21,218 nt of DNA from positions 1 to 21,218 of the IMG/VR virus record IMGVR_UViG_3300043409_000247; one strand, given 5' to 3'. The notes beneath the pieces are model-generated. The model saw only the letters and a list, made by a program, of their open reading frames with translations. It had not been told where the DNA came from and searched no databases. This document shows, one piece after another, positions 6,327 to 14,059 of this stretch. Positions within the stretch are counted from its first letter, which is position 1. Each line of letters opens with the position of its first letter. Made by a program: the position numbers and the translations under genes. The stretch comes from a virus.

Positions 6327-6899
6327 TTGCCTACAATTATTACTGCTAGTCAGTTAAGAAGTGTGCTTGGCGTATCTTCTTCTCTTTATGATGACACTTA
6401 CTTAAACCAAATTATTGAAACCGCAGAAACAGTCATATTGCCAATGCTTGTTACATTCAAAGCACCAATACAAGCTGTATCGCTGTCAGACAATGTTGCT
6501 ACATTTACGACATTGGGAATACATGAATTTACGGAAGGACAATCAGTTGTCATCACAGGATGCGGATCGCCTTACAACGGAACAAGAACAGTTTTGGCAG
6601 ACGATCTTGGACAATACACCTTTACGGCTGCAATCGTTAATGCCGATATACAAGAGGCTAATGTCATCCCATCCGGAACTGCTACCTTATCTGGTGCATC
6701 AACTTATGTTGGAAACGCAGCTGTTCAATCAGCCGTCTATACAGTTTCAGTCGAAGTCTTCCAAGCCAGACTTGCAGGAGGCGGACAAATTGAAGGAGTA
6801 GATTTTACAGCTACACCTTTCAAAATGGGTCGATCATTATTTAACAAATGCGTTGGATTACTTGGCTCATACATGGATACCGAAAGCATGTGTCAATAA
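6327..6899 (+). CDS. Head-tail adaptor (connector) with an inserted Ig-like domain
   Basis: A 190-aa protein following the capsid gene, where HK97-type phages encode the DNA-packaging adaptor. Residues 1-45 (TASQLRSVLGVSSSLYDDTYLNQIIETAETVI) and the last 65 or so look like the helical adaptor. Between them (about 50-125) lies a beta-rich insert, VATFTTLGIHEFTEGQSV followed by ITGCGSPYNGT and YTFTAAI. It resembles the Ig-like HGF.VGD.V.V.G modules often found in phage tail and head decorations. The start is TTG 6327, supported by AGGAAGG at 6314-6320, six bases upstream. The next gene begins directly after the stop. The adaptor call rests on position and helical pattern. Confidence 0.65.
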   Translation: MPTIITASQLRSVLGVSSSLYDDTYLNQIIETAETVILPMLVTFKAPIQAVSLSDNVATFTTLGIHEFTEGQSVVITGCGSPYNGTRTVLADDLGQYTFTAAIVNADIQEANVIPSGTATLSGASTYVGNAAVQSAVYTVSVEVFQARLAGGGQIEGVDFTATPFKMGRSLFNKCVGLLGSYMDTESMCQ

Positions 6900-7289
6900 A
6901 TGCCTAATCAGACAATCCTTGAACAAATTCGCACACCTTTAGCAACCGCATTAAGTAGCGTTGCAGGAAATGTTTATGCATTTGTGCCTGAAACAGTAAT
7001 ACCGCCAGCCGTTGTGGTTGTGCCAGATAGCCCATACCTAGAATTTGAAACAATAAATAAAAGCAACATTAGAGCAAAAGTTAATTTTACTATCTCAGTT
7101 GCAGTCGCATATAACAGCAACCCAGCATCGCTCGACAACATCGAGCAGTTAATAATAAGTGTTCTGGCAGTAATTCCAGCAGGATATATTGTCAGCTCGG
7201 TCGAAAGACCAACAGTTACCACAGTCGGAGCATCGACTTTGCTTATCGCAGATGTTCGAGTATCTACCTACTACACACGCACAGTCTAA
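6900..7289 (+). CDS. Probable tail terminator/tail completion protein
   Basis: A 129-aa protein with no gap from the adaptor (TAA then ATG) and just before the major tail protein, the usual slot of the tail terminator that caps the tail tube. An N-terminal helix (QTILEQIRTPLATALSSV) is followed by strands (AVVVVPDSPYLEFE, AKVNFTISVAVAYNSN), a helix (SLDNIEQLIISVLAVI) and final strands ending VSTYYTRTV. This alternation fits the lambda gpU/HK97 terminator fold. No diagnostic motif was recognised, so the call is mostly from position and predicted fold. Confidence 0.6.
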   Translation: MPNQTILEQIRTPLATALSSVAGNVYAFVPETVIPPAVVVVPDSPYLEFETINKSNIRAKVNFTISVAVAYNSNPASLDNIEQLIISVLAVIPAGYIVSSVERPTVTTVGASTLLIADVRVSTYYTRTV

Positions 7290-7298
7290 GGAGAAATC

Positions 7299-7706
7299 AT
7301 GGCAACCACAGTAATAACCGGTCGCGATATTTCGTTGTCTTTCACAGGTGGAACAGACATCGAAGCACAAGCAACCAGCGCAATTTTAACAAAGGTCAAT
7401 GAGCGTCAAACATATCAAACATTAGATGGTGAAGCATATAAAACCACTAATTTATCTGGCACATTTGAATTACAAATGCTAGCTGACTGGGGTAAGACAA
7501 GCTCAGTCTGTGAAGCAATTTGGGCAGCAGCAGAAAGTGCTCCAGATACAGCAATCCAAATTACACTAACATCAGCAACAGGCGCACAATTTGTGTTTGG
7601 AGTATTTCCAGAATTTCCAACAGCAGGTGGCGCAGGCGTTGATGCACAAACAGTAACTTTCAATTTCAAAGTTGATAAAGGTGCAGTAACAGAAACATTT
7701 AGTTAA
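7299..7706 (+). CDS. Major tail tube protein
   Basis: A 135-aa beta-rich protein (SLSFTGGTDIEAQAT, NLSGTFELQML, AIQITLTSATGAQFVFGVF, QTVTFNFKV) with a strong ribosome site AAGGAG just before ATG 7299. It lies directly before the tail assembly chaperone, the standard position of the tube subunit that stacks to form the tail. It is short for a tube protein but similar in size to those of other minimal siphoviruses. Assigned from size, strand pattern and context. Confidence 0.7.
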   Translation: MATTVITGRDISLSFTGGTDIEAQATSAILTKVNERQTYQTLDGEAYKTTNLSGTFELQMLADWGKTSSVCEAIWAAAESAPDTAIQITLTSATGAQFVFGVFPEFPTAGGAGVDAQTVTFNFKVDKGAVTETFS

Positions 7707-7729
7707 GAAATAGAAACGGGAGCAAAAAA

Positions 7730-8005
7730 ATGAAGTTACCAATTACAATTGAATATAGCTCAGGCGAGCAAGCAACATATATTGCCCAACCGCCTGAGTG
7801 GGCTAAATGGGAAAAGACAACTGGCAACACTATAAGCCAAGCGAAAGAAAAACTTGGCATGTGGGATCTGATGTTTTTAGCATATAACGCACACAAGCGT
7901 GAAGCTGCTGGAAAGCCAGTTAAACCATTTGATGCATGGATGGAAACAGTCAGCGATGTAATAGTCGGTGATGCAAACCCAAAAGCCACGCAGCAGGAAG
8001 CCTAA
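7730..8005 (+). CDS. Tail assembly chaperone, short (G-like) product
   Basis: A 91-aa protein made by normal decoding, ending at TAA 8003-8005. Contains PPEWAKWEKTTGNTIS and FLAYNAHKREAAGKPVKPFDAWME, typical of short actinophage tail chaperones that hold the tape measure before tube assembly. GGGAGC precedes ATG 7730. A slippery heptamer six codons before the stop lets some ribosomes continue in the -1 frame (see 7730-8118). Place between tube protein and tape measure is canonical. Confidence 0.8.
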   Translation: MKLPITIEYSSGEQATYIAQPPEWAKWEKTTGNTISQAKEKLGMWDLMFLAYNAHKREAAGKPVKPFDAWMETVSDVIVGDANPKATQQEA

Positions 8006-8118
8006 GCAGATTATTGGTTGAGTTGGCAATAGCCACCAACATACCAATGAGTGAATGGGTTGATGCAGACGACATTTTGACAGCGATAGAAGTATTGGAG
8101 GCGAGGTATGGCAAGTGA
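7730..8118 (+). CDS. Tail assembly chaperone, -1 frameshift (GT-like) product
   Basis: Slippage on C CCA AAA at 7978-7984 moves ribosomes to the -1 frame after residue 85. They then read AGC at 7984 on to TGA 8116-8118, adding 44 residues: SHAAGSLSRLLVELAIATN, then IPMSEWVDADDILTAIEVL, then EARYGK. The extension looks like a proper T domain (LLVELAIAT.IP...W.DAD...A.E.L), which has no start of its own. The G:GT ratio controls tail assembly in lambda-like phages. The fused product is 129 aa and its end overlaps the next gene's start. Confidence 0.85.
7978..7984 (+). promoter_or_regulatory. Programmed -1 ribosomal frameshift site CCCAAAA
   Basis: The zero frame reads AAC CCA AAA GCC, so the heptamer has the X XXY YYZ form (C CCA AAA) that allows both tRNAs to re-pair one base back. 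The -1 frame stays open for 44 codons and gives a T-domain-like sequence. No clear stimulatory pseudoknot was worked out downstream. Confidence 0.85.
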
Positions 8119-8569
8119 AACAATTGCTTACAATCGCAATGACATACGCGATATTCTCAAGGCTTTCAAAGTTATGGATGCGCAAGCGACTGAAGAGGCA
8201 AGAGTTCAGTCTAATCTTTTGGCGACTTATGCAGCTGAAGAAATTAAAACGGCAGCTAGAGGCAGAACAAAATCAGGCAAGGTTGCGCAGAGAGTTGCAG
8301 ACGGAGTTAGCATTTCAAAAACAAGCAAAATCGGTGAGTTCAAATATGGTTTCGCACGACAGAAATTTTCAGGTGGGGCTAACACGCAAACCTTATGGGG
8401 TGGTGTTGAGTTTGGATCTAATAAGTTCAAACAGTTTCCTTCATATTCAGGACGGGAAGGCAGAGGTTCGCGTGGCTGGTTTATTTACCCAACGCTTCGC
8501 AGAATTCAGCCTGAATTGATTAACCGATGGGAAGCTGCATACAATCGCATTTTGGATAAGTGGTCATAA
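8108..8569 (+). CDS. HK97 gp10-like head-tail/tail completion protein
   Basis: A 153-aa protein. The N-terminal part is helical (NDIRDILKAFKVMDAQATEEARVQSNLLATYAAEEIKTAA). The C-terminal half carries GGVEFGSNKFKQFP, GRGSRGWFIYPTLR and IQPELINRWEAAY, the pattern of HK97 gp10-type proteins (VEFG, FP, G.GWF.YPTLR). These usually sit in the head-tail interface and are encoded before the major tail protein. Here the gene lies after the chaperone and before the tape measure. GAGGCGAGGT precedes ATG 8108, and the start overlaps the chaperone frameshift product by 11 bases. Confidence 0.65.
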   Translation: MASETIAYNRNDIRDILKAFKVMDAQATEEARVQSNLLATYAAEEIKTAARGRTKSGKVAQRVADGVSISKTSKIGEFKYGFARQKFSGGANTQTLWGGVEFGSNKFKQFPSYSGREGRGSRGWFIYPTLRRIQPELINRWEAAYNRILDKWS

Positions 8570-9744
8570 TGGCAAGAGATAGTAGAACCTTATCGCTCAA
8601 GATCCTTGCGGATATTGATGACTTAAAAAAGAAATTAGATCAAGCCGACAATGCCGTTGAAAGCAATAGTCAAAAAATAGCGGCATTTGGAAAAAAGGCT
8701 GCTGCTGCATTTGCCGTTGCTGCTGCTGCTGCCGTTGCCTATGGCACTAAATTAGCCGTTGATGGGGTTAAGGCTGCGATAGAAGATGAGGCTGCACAAC
8801 TTAGGTTAGCCAATGCATTACGGGCTGCCACAGGTGCTACTGATGCCCAAATAAAAGCAACAGAGGACATGATCCTTAAAACATCACTTGCCACAGGTGT
8901 TGCCGACGATCAGCTTAGACCGGCATTACAAAGATTGGCTGTATCTACTAAAGATACTGAAGAAGCACAAAAGTTATTAAGCCTTGCACTAGACATAAGC
9001 AAAGGATCAGGTAAAGATTTAGAGCAGGTCGCTAATGCACTTGGTAAGGCGCAGGATGGCAACACAACTGCACTTGGCAGATTAGGACTTGGATTATCTA
9101 AAACCGAACTTTCAACTTTATCTTTCACAGAAGTTCAAGCCAAACTTGCAGAACTCTATGGTGGTGCAGCTGCTACAAACGCAGAAACATTTCAAGGCAA
9201 GATTGATCGATTAACTGTTGCATTTGATGAGGCTAAGGAAAGTTTAGGATCTGCATTGTTGCCATTTGTCGAGCGATTTATCACTTTCTTGAACGACAAA
9301 GGCATTCCAACACTAAATGGATTTATTGCAGGACTTACAGGCGATGCAGGATTAAATGCAGCATTGACAGAAACTCAACAAAACGCTGCAAGTTTTGGCA
9401 GGACTATTGCAAGTATTTCAGGCATCATTTCAGGATTTATTACATTCTTAAGAGAAGCAATTGGCTTAGTTGTATCACTTGCAAATGAACTTATCCGCGT
9501 AGTTAATATAATTCCCGGAGTTAATATCGGTGCATTACCTAACCCAGCACCATCAGCAGGTAGATCATCATTGCCATCAGTTCCTAAAGGCGGATCTAAC
9601 TTTACTTATGGCTCAGGCAATCCAGTTAATATCACTGTTAATGCAATCGATGGTGAAGGTGCTGCAAGAGCTGTCGCAAGTGTGTTAAATACGAGCGCAG
9701 CAAGATCAGCAGGATTATTAGTCGGTGGAACAGTAGGTAGATAA
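8569..9744 (+). CDS. Tape measure protein (short)
   Basis: A 391-aa tape measure that sets tail length and passes through the tail tube. I chose ATG 8569 (TAATG overlap with the previous stop), not GTG 8560. After a short coiled-coil start (ADIDDLKKKLDQADNAV) comes an Ala-rich hydrophobic stretch (about 45-60) encoded by repeated GCT codons. Long amphipathic helices follow (ALRAATGATDAQIKA, LALDISKGSGKDLEQVANAL), then a hydrophobic region (SISGIISGFITFLREAIGLV) near 280-310 and a glycine-rich tail. At the usual 1.5 Å per residue the tail would be near 60 nm, very short for a siphovirus, in keeping with the small genome. Confidence 0.9.
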   Translation: MARDSRTLSLKILADIDDLKKKLDQADNAVESNSQKIAAFGKKAAAAFAVAAAAAVAYGTKLAVDGVKAAIEDEAAQLRLANALRAATGATDAQIKATEDMILKTSLATGVADDQLRPALQRLAVSTKDTEEAQKLLSLALDISKGSGKDLEQVANALGKAQDGNTTALGRLGLGLSKTELSTLSFTEVQAKLAELYGGAAATNAETFQGKIDRLTVAFDEAKESLGSALLPFVERFITFLNDKGIPTLNGFIAGLTGDAGLNAALTETQQNAASFGRTIASISGIISGFITFLREAIGLVVSLANELIRVVNIIPGVNIGALPNPAPSAGRSSLPSVPKGGSNFTYGSGNPVNITVNAIDGEGAARAVASVLNTSAARSAGLLVGGTVGR

Positions 9745-10991
9745 TGACCGCATGGTCACCAGATTGGAAACTTACGGTTGCCGGTGTTGATTACACCGAC
9801 ATAGCGATTAGCGATATTCAACATCAAGCAGGTCGAACAGATATTTACCAGCAACCAAATCCATCTTATTTGCAAATTACATTTGTGGCGTTGTCTGGTC
9901 AAACTTTACCATTTGACATTAACGATAGTTTAAGTCTGCAAGTTAAAGATACATCAGCCGCTTATGTCAATATATTTGGTGGGGACATTACAGATATAAC
10001 TGTGAGTGTTGGCGCGACTGGTGCAGTTGCAACTGTTATTGAATACACAGTTCTTGCAATGGGATCACTTGTCAAATTAGCAAAAGAAATTTACAACGGC
10101 ACAATCTCACAAGATGAAGATGGCAATCAAATTTATGATCTATTGTCTAGCGTATTACTTGGAACTTGGAACGATGTGCCAGCAGCTGAAACATGGGCGG
10201 GTTATGATGCAACTACAACATGGGCTAATGCTGAAAATCTAGGACTTGGTGAGATAGATCAACCGGGCTTATACACAATGGAAAATAGAGCAGCCGAACC
10301 AGACACGATTTACAACATTGCAAGCCTTATCGCTAACTCGGCATTTGGTTATTTGTTTGAAGATAATGAAGGAAATATTGGTTATGCTGATGCTGATCAC
10401 AGGCAAAACTATCTGCTAACAAACGGATATGTTGATCTAAGTGCTAATCATGCATTAGGTCAAGGACTTAGCACCATTTTAAGATCAGGTGATATTCGCA
10501 ATGATGTGTATATCAATTATGGCAATAATTTTGGATCACAGGAAACTGCAACATCGGCAAGTTCTATTGCAACTTATGGTTACAAAGCAGAAAGCATAAA
10601 CTCGGTTCTTCATTCAGCCATTGATGCTCAAGCTGTGGCAGATCGATATATTGCTCAACGAGCATTCCCACAACCAGCATTCCAGAGCATTACCTTCCCA
10701 ATCACAAATCCAGAGATTGACAATAGTGATCGAGATAATCTGCTAGGTGTATTTATGGGGCAACCGCTTAACCTGCAAAACCTACCTGCTCAAATCTCAT
10801 CAGGTGAGTTTGAAGGATATGTTGAAGGTTGGTCATGGAGCACTAGGTTCAACGAATTATTCCTAACAATTAATTTGTCGCCTGTGGCATATAGCCAAGT
10901 GGCGATGAGATGGAATACAACACCAATCACAGAGGCATGGAACACTTTAAGCCCAACATTGACATGGGAATACGCTACAATCGTAGCCTGA
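9744..10991 (+). CDS. Minor tail protein (distal tail/baseplate hub-like)
   Basis: A 415-aa protein starting at ATG 9744 within the tape measure stop (TAATG). It begins WSPDWKLTVAGVDYTD, a common opening for actinophage minor tail proteins, and ends with a Trp-rich segment (WNTTPITEAWNTLSP). The middle has mixed strands and a NYGNNFGSQETATS-type stretch. Position right after the tape measure, where Dit and Tal-type hub proteins are encoded, indicates a tail-tip component. Only one such gene lies between tape measure and fibre, so it may combine Dit and hub functions. No enzymatic motif was seen. Confidence 0.75.
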   Translation: MTAWSPDWKLTVAGVDYTDIAISDIQHQAGRTDIYQQPNPSYLQITFVALSGQTLPFDINDSLSLQVKDTSAAYVNIFGGDITDITVSVGATGAVATVIEYTVLAMGSLVKLAKEIYNGTISQDEDGNQIYDLLSSVLLGTWNDVPAAETWAGYDATTTWANAENLGLGEIDQPGLYTMENRAAEPDTIYNIASLIANSAFGYLFEDNEGNIGYADADHRQNYLLTNGYVDLSANHALGQGLSTILRSGDIRNDVYINYGNNFGSQETATSASSIATYGYKAESINSVLHSAIDAQAVADRYIAQRAFPQPAFQSITFPITNPEIDNSDRDNLLGVFMGQPLNLQNLPAQISSGEFEGYVEGWSWSTRFNELFLTINLSPVAYSQVAMRWNTTPITEAWNTLSPTLTWEYATIVA

Positions 10992-11004
10992 GATAAAGGA
11001 CAAT

Positions 11005-11871
11005 ATGGCAACCACTACCAATTATGGCTGGACTACACCAGACGACACCGCTCTGGTTAAAGATGGCGCAGCTGCTATTCGCACGCTTGGATCATCTGTT
11101 GATACAACAACAAAAGCATTAAACCCATCAACAACTCTTGGTGATATTGAATATCGTTCATCGACTGCAAACACAAACACTAGACTTGGAATTGGAAGTA
11201 GTGGTCAAGCACTAACAGTTGTTGCTGGAGCACCATCTTGGGCTGCTAGTTCAACATCTGTTTTAACAACTACTGGCGACACACTTTATGCTTCTGCTGC
11301 AAATACTTTGGCTCGACTTGGAATTGGTAGCACAGGAAATGTGCTTACTGTTGCTGGTGGAGTGCCAAGTTGGGTTGCACCTGCTTCAGGCAGTTTAACT
11401 TTATTATCTACAACTACATTATCAGGCGCATCAACTACAATTTCAAGCATTGACCAAACCTACCAATCATTATATGTTTTAATAAATGGTGTTACTAATT
11501 CAACCAATGATGCTGATTTTAACTGTTTGCCAAACAATGTCAATAACTTAGTTAGTATGGGTGGTTTTGATCAAGGCTCAATATTTGGTGGTATTTATGC
11601 CAGTTATATCCGATTAACTGGAACTAATGTTGAATATAAAAGAAGTGATGCTAACAATGTTTGGACAATAAGATTTGATAATTATGCCTCCACAACTGCT
11701 ATGAAGCCTTTTATTGCTAACTCAAGTTTTATTGAACCAAGTTACAGCGATTCGCGAGCAGTATTTTTAGCAGGTACTTTCCGTTCAAATACAGCAATTT
11801 CTTCTTTAGTTTTTGATGTAGAAGGTGAAACTTTTTCAACTGGCACAGTAAAAATATATGGGGTGAAATAA
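11005..11871 (+). CDS. Tail fibre / receptor-binding protein with tandem repeats
   Basis: A 288-aa fibre-like protein, AAAGGA ribosome site before ATG 11005. It opens with YGWTTPDDTALVKDGAAAIRTLG, a phage fibre N-terminal motif that probably docks to the tail. Two imperfect repeats follow at residues 44-80 and 89-124, sharing GD..Y.S.A.T..RLGIGS.G..LTV..G.PSW. Such repeats build trimeric beta shafts in tail fibres of aquatic phages. The C-terminal domain (about 130-288) has beta pattern and ends DVEGETFSTGTVKIYGVK; it is the likely receptor-binding head and thus the part expected to vary between strains. Confidence 0.8.
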   Translation: MATTTNYGWTTPDDTALVKDGAAAIRTLGSSVDTTTKALNPSTTLGDIEYRSSTANTNTRLGIGSSGQALTVVAGAPSWAASSTSVLTTTGDTLYASAANTLARLGIGSTGNVLTVAGGVPSWVAPASGSLTLLSTTTLSGASTTISSIDQTYQSLYVLINGVTNSTNDADFNCLPNNVNNLVSMGGFDQGSIFGGIYASYIRLTGTNVEYKRSDANNVWTIRFDNYASTTAMKPFIANSSFIEPSYSDSRAVFLAGTFRSNTAISSLVFDVEGETFSTGTVKIYGVK

Positions 11872-12080
11872 TGACTAGACCAATGATAAGAATACATAAT
11901 ACAGAAACAGATGAAATTATTGATCGCGAAATGACTGCTGCCGAATTTAAGATTTATGAAGCAGATCAAGCAGCAAGAAAAATTCGTAAAGCCGAAGCCG
12001 AAGCAAAAGCACAAGCCAAAGCAGAAATTCTTGATCGCATTGGTTTAACTGCTGATGAATTAAAAACGATACTTGGCTAA
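11871..12080 (+). CDS. Small coiled-coil protein following the tail fibre
   Basis: A 69-aa protein whose ATG overlaps the fibre stop (TAATG). The N-terminus is polar (IRIHNTETDEIIDREMTAAEF), followed by a long Ala/Lys/Glu-rich helix (about 28-52) and an end IGLTADELKTILG. Small proteins of this pattern occur downstream of fibres in actinophages and aquatic phages. A fibre chaperone or tail accessory role is plausible but not shown. Confidence 0.65.
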   Translation: MTRPMIRIHNTETDEIIDREMTAAEFKIYEADQAARKIRKAEAEAKAQAKAEILDRIGLTADELKTILG

Positions 12081-12493
12081 TGAAGGCTTGGTTATCTAAA
12101 GCTGCTGTTCAACTGCGTGAGCAGATTGACGACAGTTTTGCCGATAGATCCCGCAAGTCTGATGGTTGGATCGGGGATCAAAAGCACCAAAGCACTAAAA
12201 GCGATCACAATCCGTTGCCTAAAACTGGTGAAGTTTGTGCTATCGATGTCGATGCCAAATTATGCGATCAGCCTGAAATGAGCATTTACTTAGCCGAGCA
12301 AATTAGAGTTGCTGCAAAAACCGACAAACGGATTAGTTACATAATCCATTGTGGCAAGATTGCTAGTGCTAAATCATTTTGGCGTTTTGTCAAATATCGA
12401 GGCATTAACCCACATACCAAACATATTCATATCTCATTCAAACCAAATCAAAAAGGCGAGTTCTTTAACATCCCACTACTAGGAGGCAAGTAA
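12080..12493 (+). CDS. Endolysin, M15-type (D-Ala/L-Ala-D-Glu) peptidase
   Basis: A 137-aa zinc peptidase-like protein. The signature elements are STKSDHNPLP with H43, AIDVDA with D56/D58, and HTKHIHISF with H115/H117, matching the SxH...AxD...HxH arrangement of M15 peptidases. These cut the peptide side of peptidoglycan. Its gene is followed directly by two membrane-protein genes, forming a lysis cassette; each start overlaps the previous stop. No cell-wall binding domain is visible, so this is a bare catalytic domain. The other wall enzyme, at 1386, has a different fold. Confidence 0.85.
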   Translation: MKAWLSKAAVQLREQIDDSFADRSRKSDGWIGDQKHQSTKSDHNPLPKTGEVCAIDVDAKLCDQPEMSIYLAEQIRVAAKTDKRISYIIHCGKIASAKSFWRFVKYRGINPHTKHIHISFKPNQKGEFFNIPLLGGK

Positions 12494-12696
12494 TGAAACT
12501 GACCAACAAACACAAAGCAGCAATCAAGTCATATCTAAGAGCTGTTGCAGCTTCCGGTATTACTGTCCTGTTAGCAATTGCAGCAGACATTCGACCAGAG
12601 TATGCAATTCTGCTTGGTTCAATAGTTGCACCGCTTGCTAAAGCAATAGATCCAAGTTCAGGTAAAGAAGCAGATTATGGCGTTAATGCGAAATGA
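12493..12696 (+). CDS. Holin-like membrane protein 1
   Basis: A 67-aa protein with a basic N-terminus (KLTNKHKAAIKSYLR) and two hydrophobic stretches, ASGITVLLAIAAD (about 20-32) and YAILLGSIVAPLAKAI (about 37-52). That fits a small two-segment holin. It overlaps the endolysin stop (TAATG), the standard place for a holin that releases or activates the endolysin. Called from topology and position. Confidence 0.65.
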   Translation: MKLTNKHKAAIKSYLRAVAASGITVLLAIAADIRPEYAILLGSIVAPLAKAIDPSSGKEADYGVNAK

Positions 12697-12887
12697 CCGC
12701 ACAAGAATGGGTTGGTATAGCCGTTGGCGTAACCGCCATATTTACAAGTTTATTGCTGGGTCTGCGCTGGGTTATTAAATCTTACCTGCAAGAACTTAAG
12801 CCTAATGGTGGCTCGAGCATGAAGGATCAATTAAACAGACTTGAACAGCGTGTCGATGATCTGTTCGTGTTAATCAGTAAGCGATAA
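12693..12887 (+). CDS. Holin-like membrane protein 2 (one TM plus coiled coil)
   Basis: A 64-aa protein with a single N-terminal membrane span (VGIAVGVTAIFTSLLLGLRWVI, about 7-28) and a C-terminal soluble coiled coil containing LKPNGGSSMKDQLNRLEQRV. Actinophages often encode such a second membrane protein beside the holin; it could be a holin, antiholin or spanin-like partner. The ATG overlaps the preceding stop (ATGA). Confidence 0.6.
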   Translation: MTAQEWVGIAVGVTAIFTSLLLGLRWVIKSYLQELKPNGGSSMKDQLNRLEQRVDDLFVLISKR

Positions 12888-12894
12888 TTTTGTT

Positions 12895-13152
12895 ATGGCG
12901 AACACACGAAAACCTATCAAACGCAAAAAGATCAATCGTCGCGTAGTTCGCCAAACCCGTGAAACGACCAAATTAGATACTCATTTCATTGCATTGCATG
13001 AAGCATTTATAGCTGCAAGGCGTGCTGGGTTTAGTAAAGAAATGGCGTTTTGGATTATGCAAGAGCCAAATGCTTTACCTGATTGGATCGCCAACACCAA
13101 ATCCGATGCGATAATTCCACGCATAGATCCTGACGATGAGGATGACGATTAA
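12895..13152 (+). CDS. Small protein of unknown function, basic head and acidic tail
   Basis: An 85-aa protein starting at ATG 12895, seven bases after the previous stop, without a clear ribosome site. The first 25 residues are strongly basic (RKPIKRKKINRRVVRQTR), the middle is helical (FIALHEAFIAARRAGFSKEMAFWIM), and the end is acidic (DPDDEDDD). This could mean nucleic-acid contact by the N-terminus, but I recognise no family. It overlaps the metallophosphoesterase start by 17 bases. Confidence 0.6.
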   Translation: MANTRKPIKRKKINRRVVRQTRETTKLDTHFIALHEAFIAARRAGFSKEMAFWIMQEPNALPDWIANTKSDAIIPRIDPDDEDDD

Positions 13153-13894
13153 GCGCATCGCTTTTGTGAGCGATTTACAAGTGCCATTCTTTGATGAATT
13201 GGCAGTCAAGTCAGTAGGCAAGTTTTTAACCAAATGGAAACCTCATCGCACTATATGCATTGGTGATGAAATAGATCTTCCGCAGCTTGGTGGTTTTAAC
13301 GCTGGAAGTATTGATGAGATGGTCGGCAACATACATGAGGACAGATTACAAACTCAACAAGTTTTAACTTATTTAGGTGTTACTGATGTGCTTGGTAGCA
13401 ATCATGGCATCAGGCTTTACAAATCGATCAAGAGGCGTTTGCCCAGCTTCTTAAATTTGCCTGAGATGCAATACGAAAAGTTTTTAGGTTATGACAAACT
13501 TGACATTAAATTCCATCCTTACGGCTTAGACTGGGCGCATGGCTGGACTGCCGTTCATGGTGATGCGTTTCCGCTGAGCCAAGTGCCGGGTCAAACAGCC
13601 TTAAACGGGGCTAGGAGGCTAGGAAAGAGCGTGGTGTGTGGTCACACCCATAGATTGGGTCAATCAGCCTTTACAGAGGCTTCCAGAGGTCAATTAGGCA
13701 GGACTGTGTGGGGCGTTGAGGTTGGCAATTTGGTAGATTTAAGCAGTTCAGGCATGGCATACACAAGAGGCTATGCAAACTGGCAAACTGGCTTCGCTGT
13801 GGCTTATGTTCAAGATCGTAAAGTGCAAGTAATTACCATCCCAATCAATGCTGATGGCAGCTTTATATTTGAAGGCAAGGTATATGGGGCTTGA
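13136..13894 (+). CDS. Calcineurin-like metallophosphoesterase
   Basis: A 252-aa phosphoesterase with the ordered metal motifs of the family: SDLQVP (D13), IGDEID (D44), GSNHG (N89/H90), VHGD (H141) and VCGHTHR (H170/H172). The first motif is D-x-Q where cellular members usually have D-x-H, a change I believe is common in the phage branch. The substrate is unknown; phage relatives may act on nucleotides or nucleic-acid ends. ATG 13136 and in-frame ATG 13142 are both possible starts; both overlap the preceding gene. C-terminal residues end FIFEGKVYGA, with a small gene overlapping. Confidence 0.88.
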   Translation: MRMTIKRIAFVSDLQVPFFDELAVKSVGKFLTKWKPHRTICIGDEIDLPQLGGFNAGSIDEMVGNIHEDRLQTQQVLTYLGVTDVLGSNHGIRLYKSIKRRLPSFLNLPEMQYEKFLGYDKLDIKFHPYGLDWAHGWTAVHGDAFPLSQVPGQTALNGARRLGKSVVCGHTHRLGQSAFTEASRGQLGRTVWGVEVGNLVDLSSSGMAYTRGYANWQTGFAVAYVQDRKVQVITIPINADGSFIFEGKVYGA

Positions 13895-13961
13895 AACAGA
13901 CTATAAGCACCGCACGATTGATGACCATATCGATGATTTTGAGGATATTAGCGTTATCTAA
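13884..13961 (+). CDS. Possible 25-aa acidic mini-protein
   Basis: ATG 13884 lies 11 bases inside the metallophosphoesterase end, with AAGG three bases upstream. It reads 25 residues (MGLETDYKHRTIDDHIDDFE then DISVI) to TAA 13959-13961. The overlap style matches neighbouring genes. Evidence is weak: no homologue or conserved motif recognised. Confidence 0.35.
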   Translation: MGLETDYKHRTIDDHIDDFEDISVI

Positions 13962-14059
13962 TCGTTATACAACACGCCGAAAGTAACTAAGCGAAGGTCA
14001 TTGCTTTAGGTCATACTTTATGCATACCACAGATGGACTGTGGATATGTTGGGAGCGAC

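Noticed and set aside
6415-6801. Alternative 128-aa frame within the head-tail adaptor gene
   Set aside because: Gln/Leu-rich translation with no family-like motif; the TTG-initiated frame has a strong ribosome site and adaptor-like ends.
8115-8519. Alternative 134-aa frame within the gp10-like gene
   Set aside because: Arg/Lys/Leu-rich translation typical of a shadow; the frame from 8108 carries recognisable motifs and a ribosome site.
13962-14059. Promoter in the gap before the small membrane protein gene
   Set aside because: The gap of about 100 bases has TTGCTT and CATACT-like boxes, but not at a convincing spacing. I see no clear promoter, hairpin or repeat.
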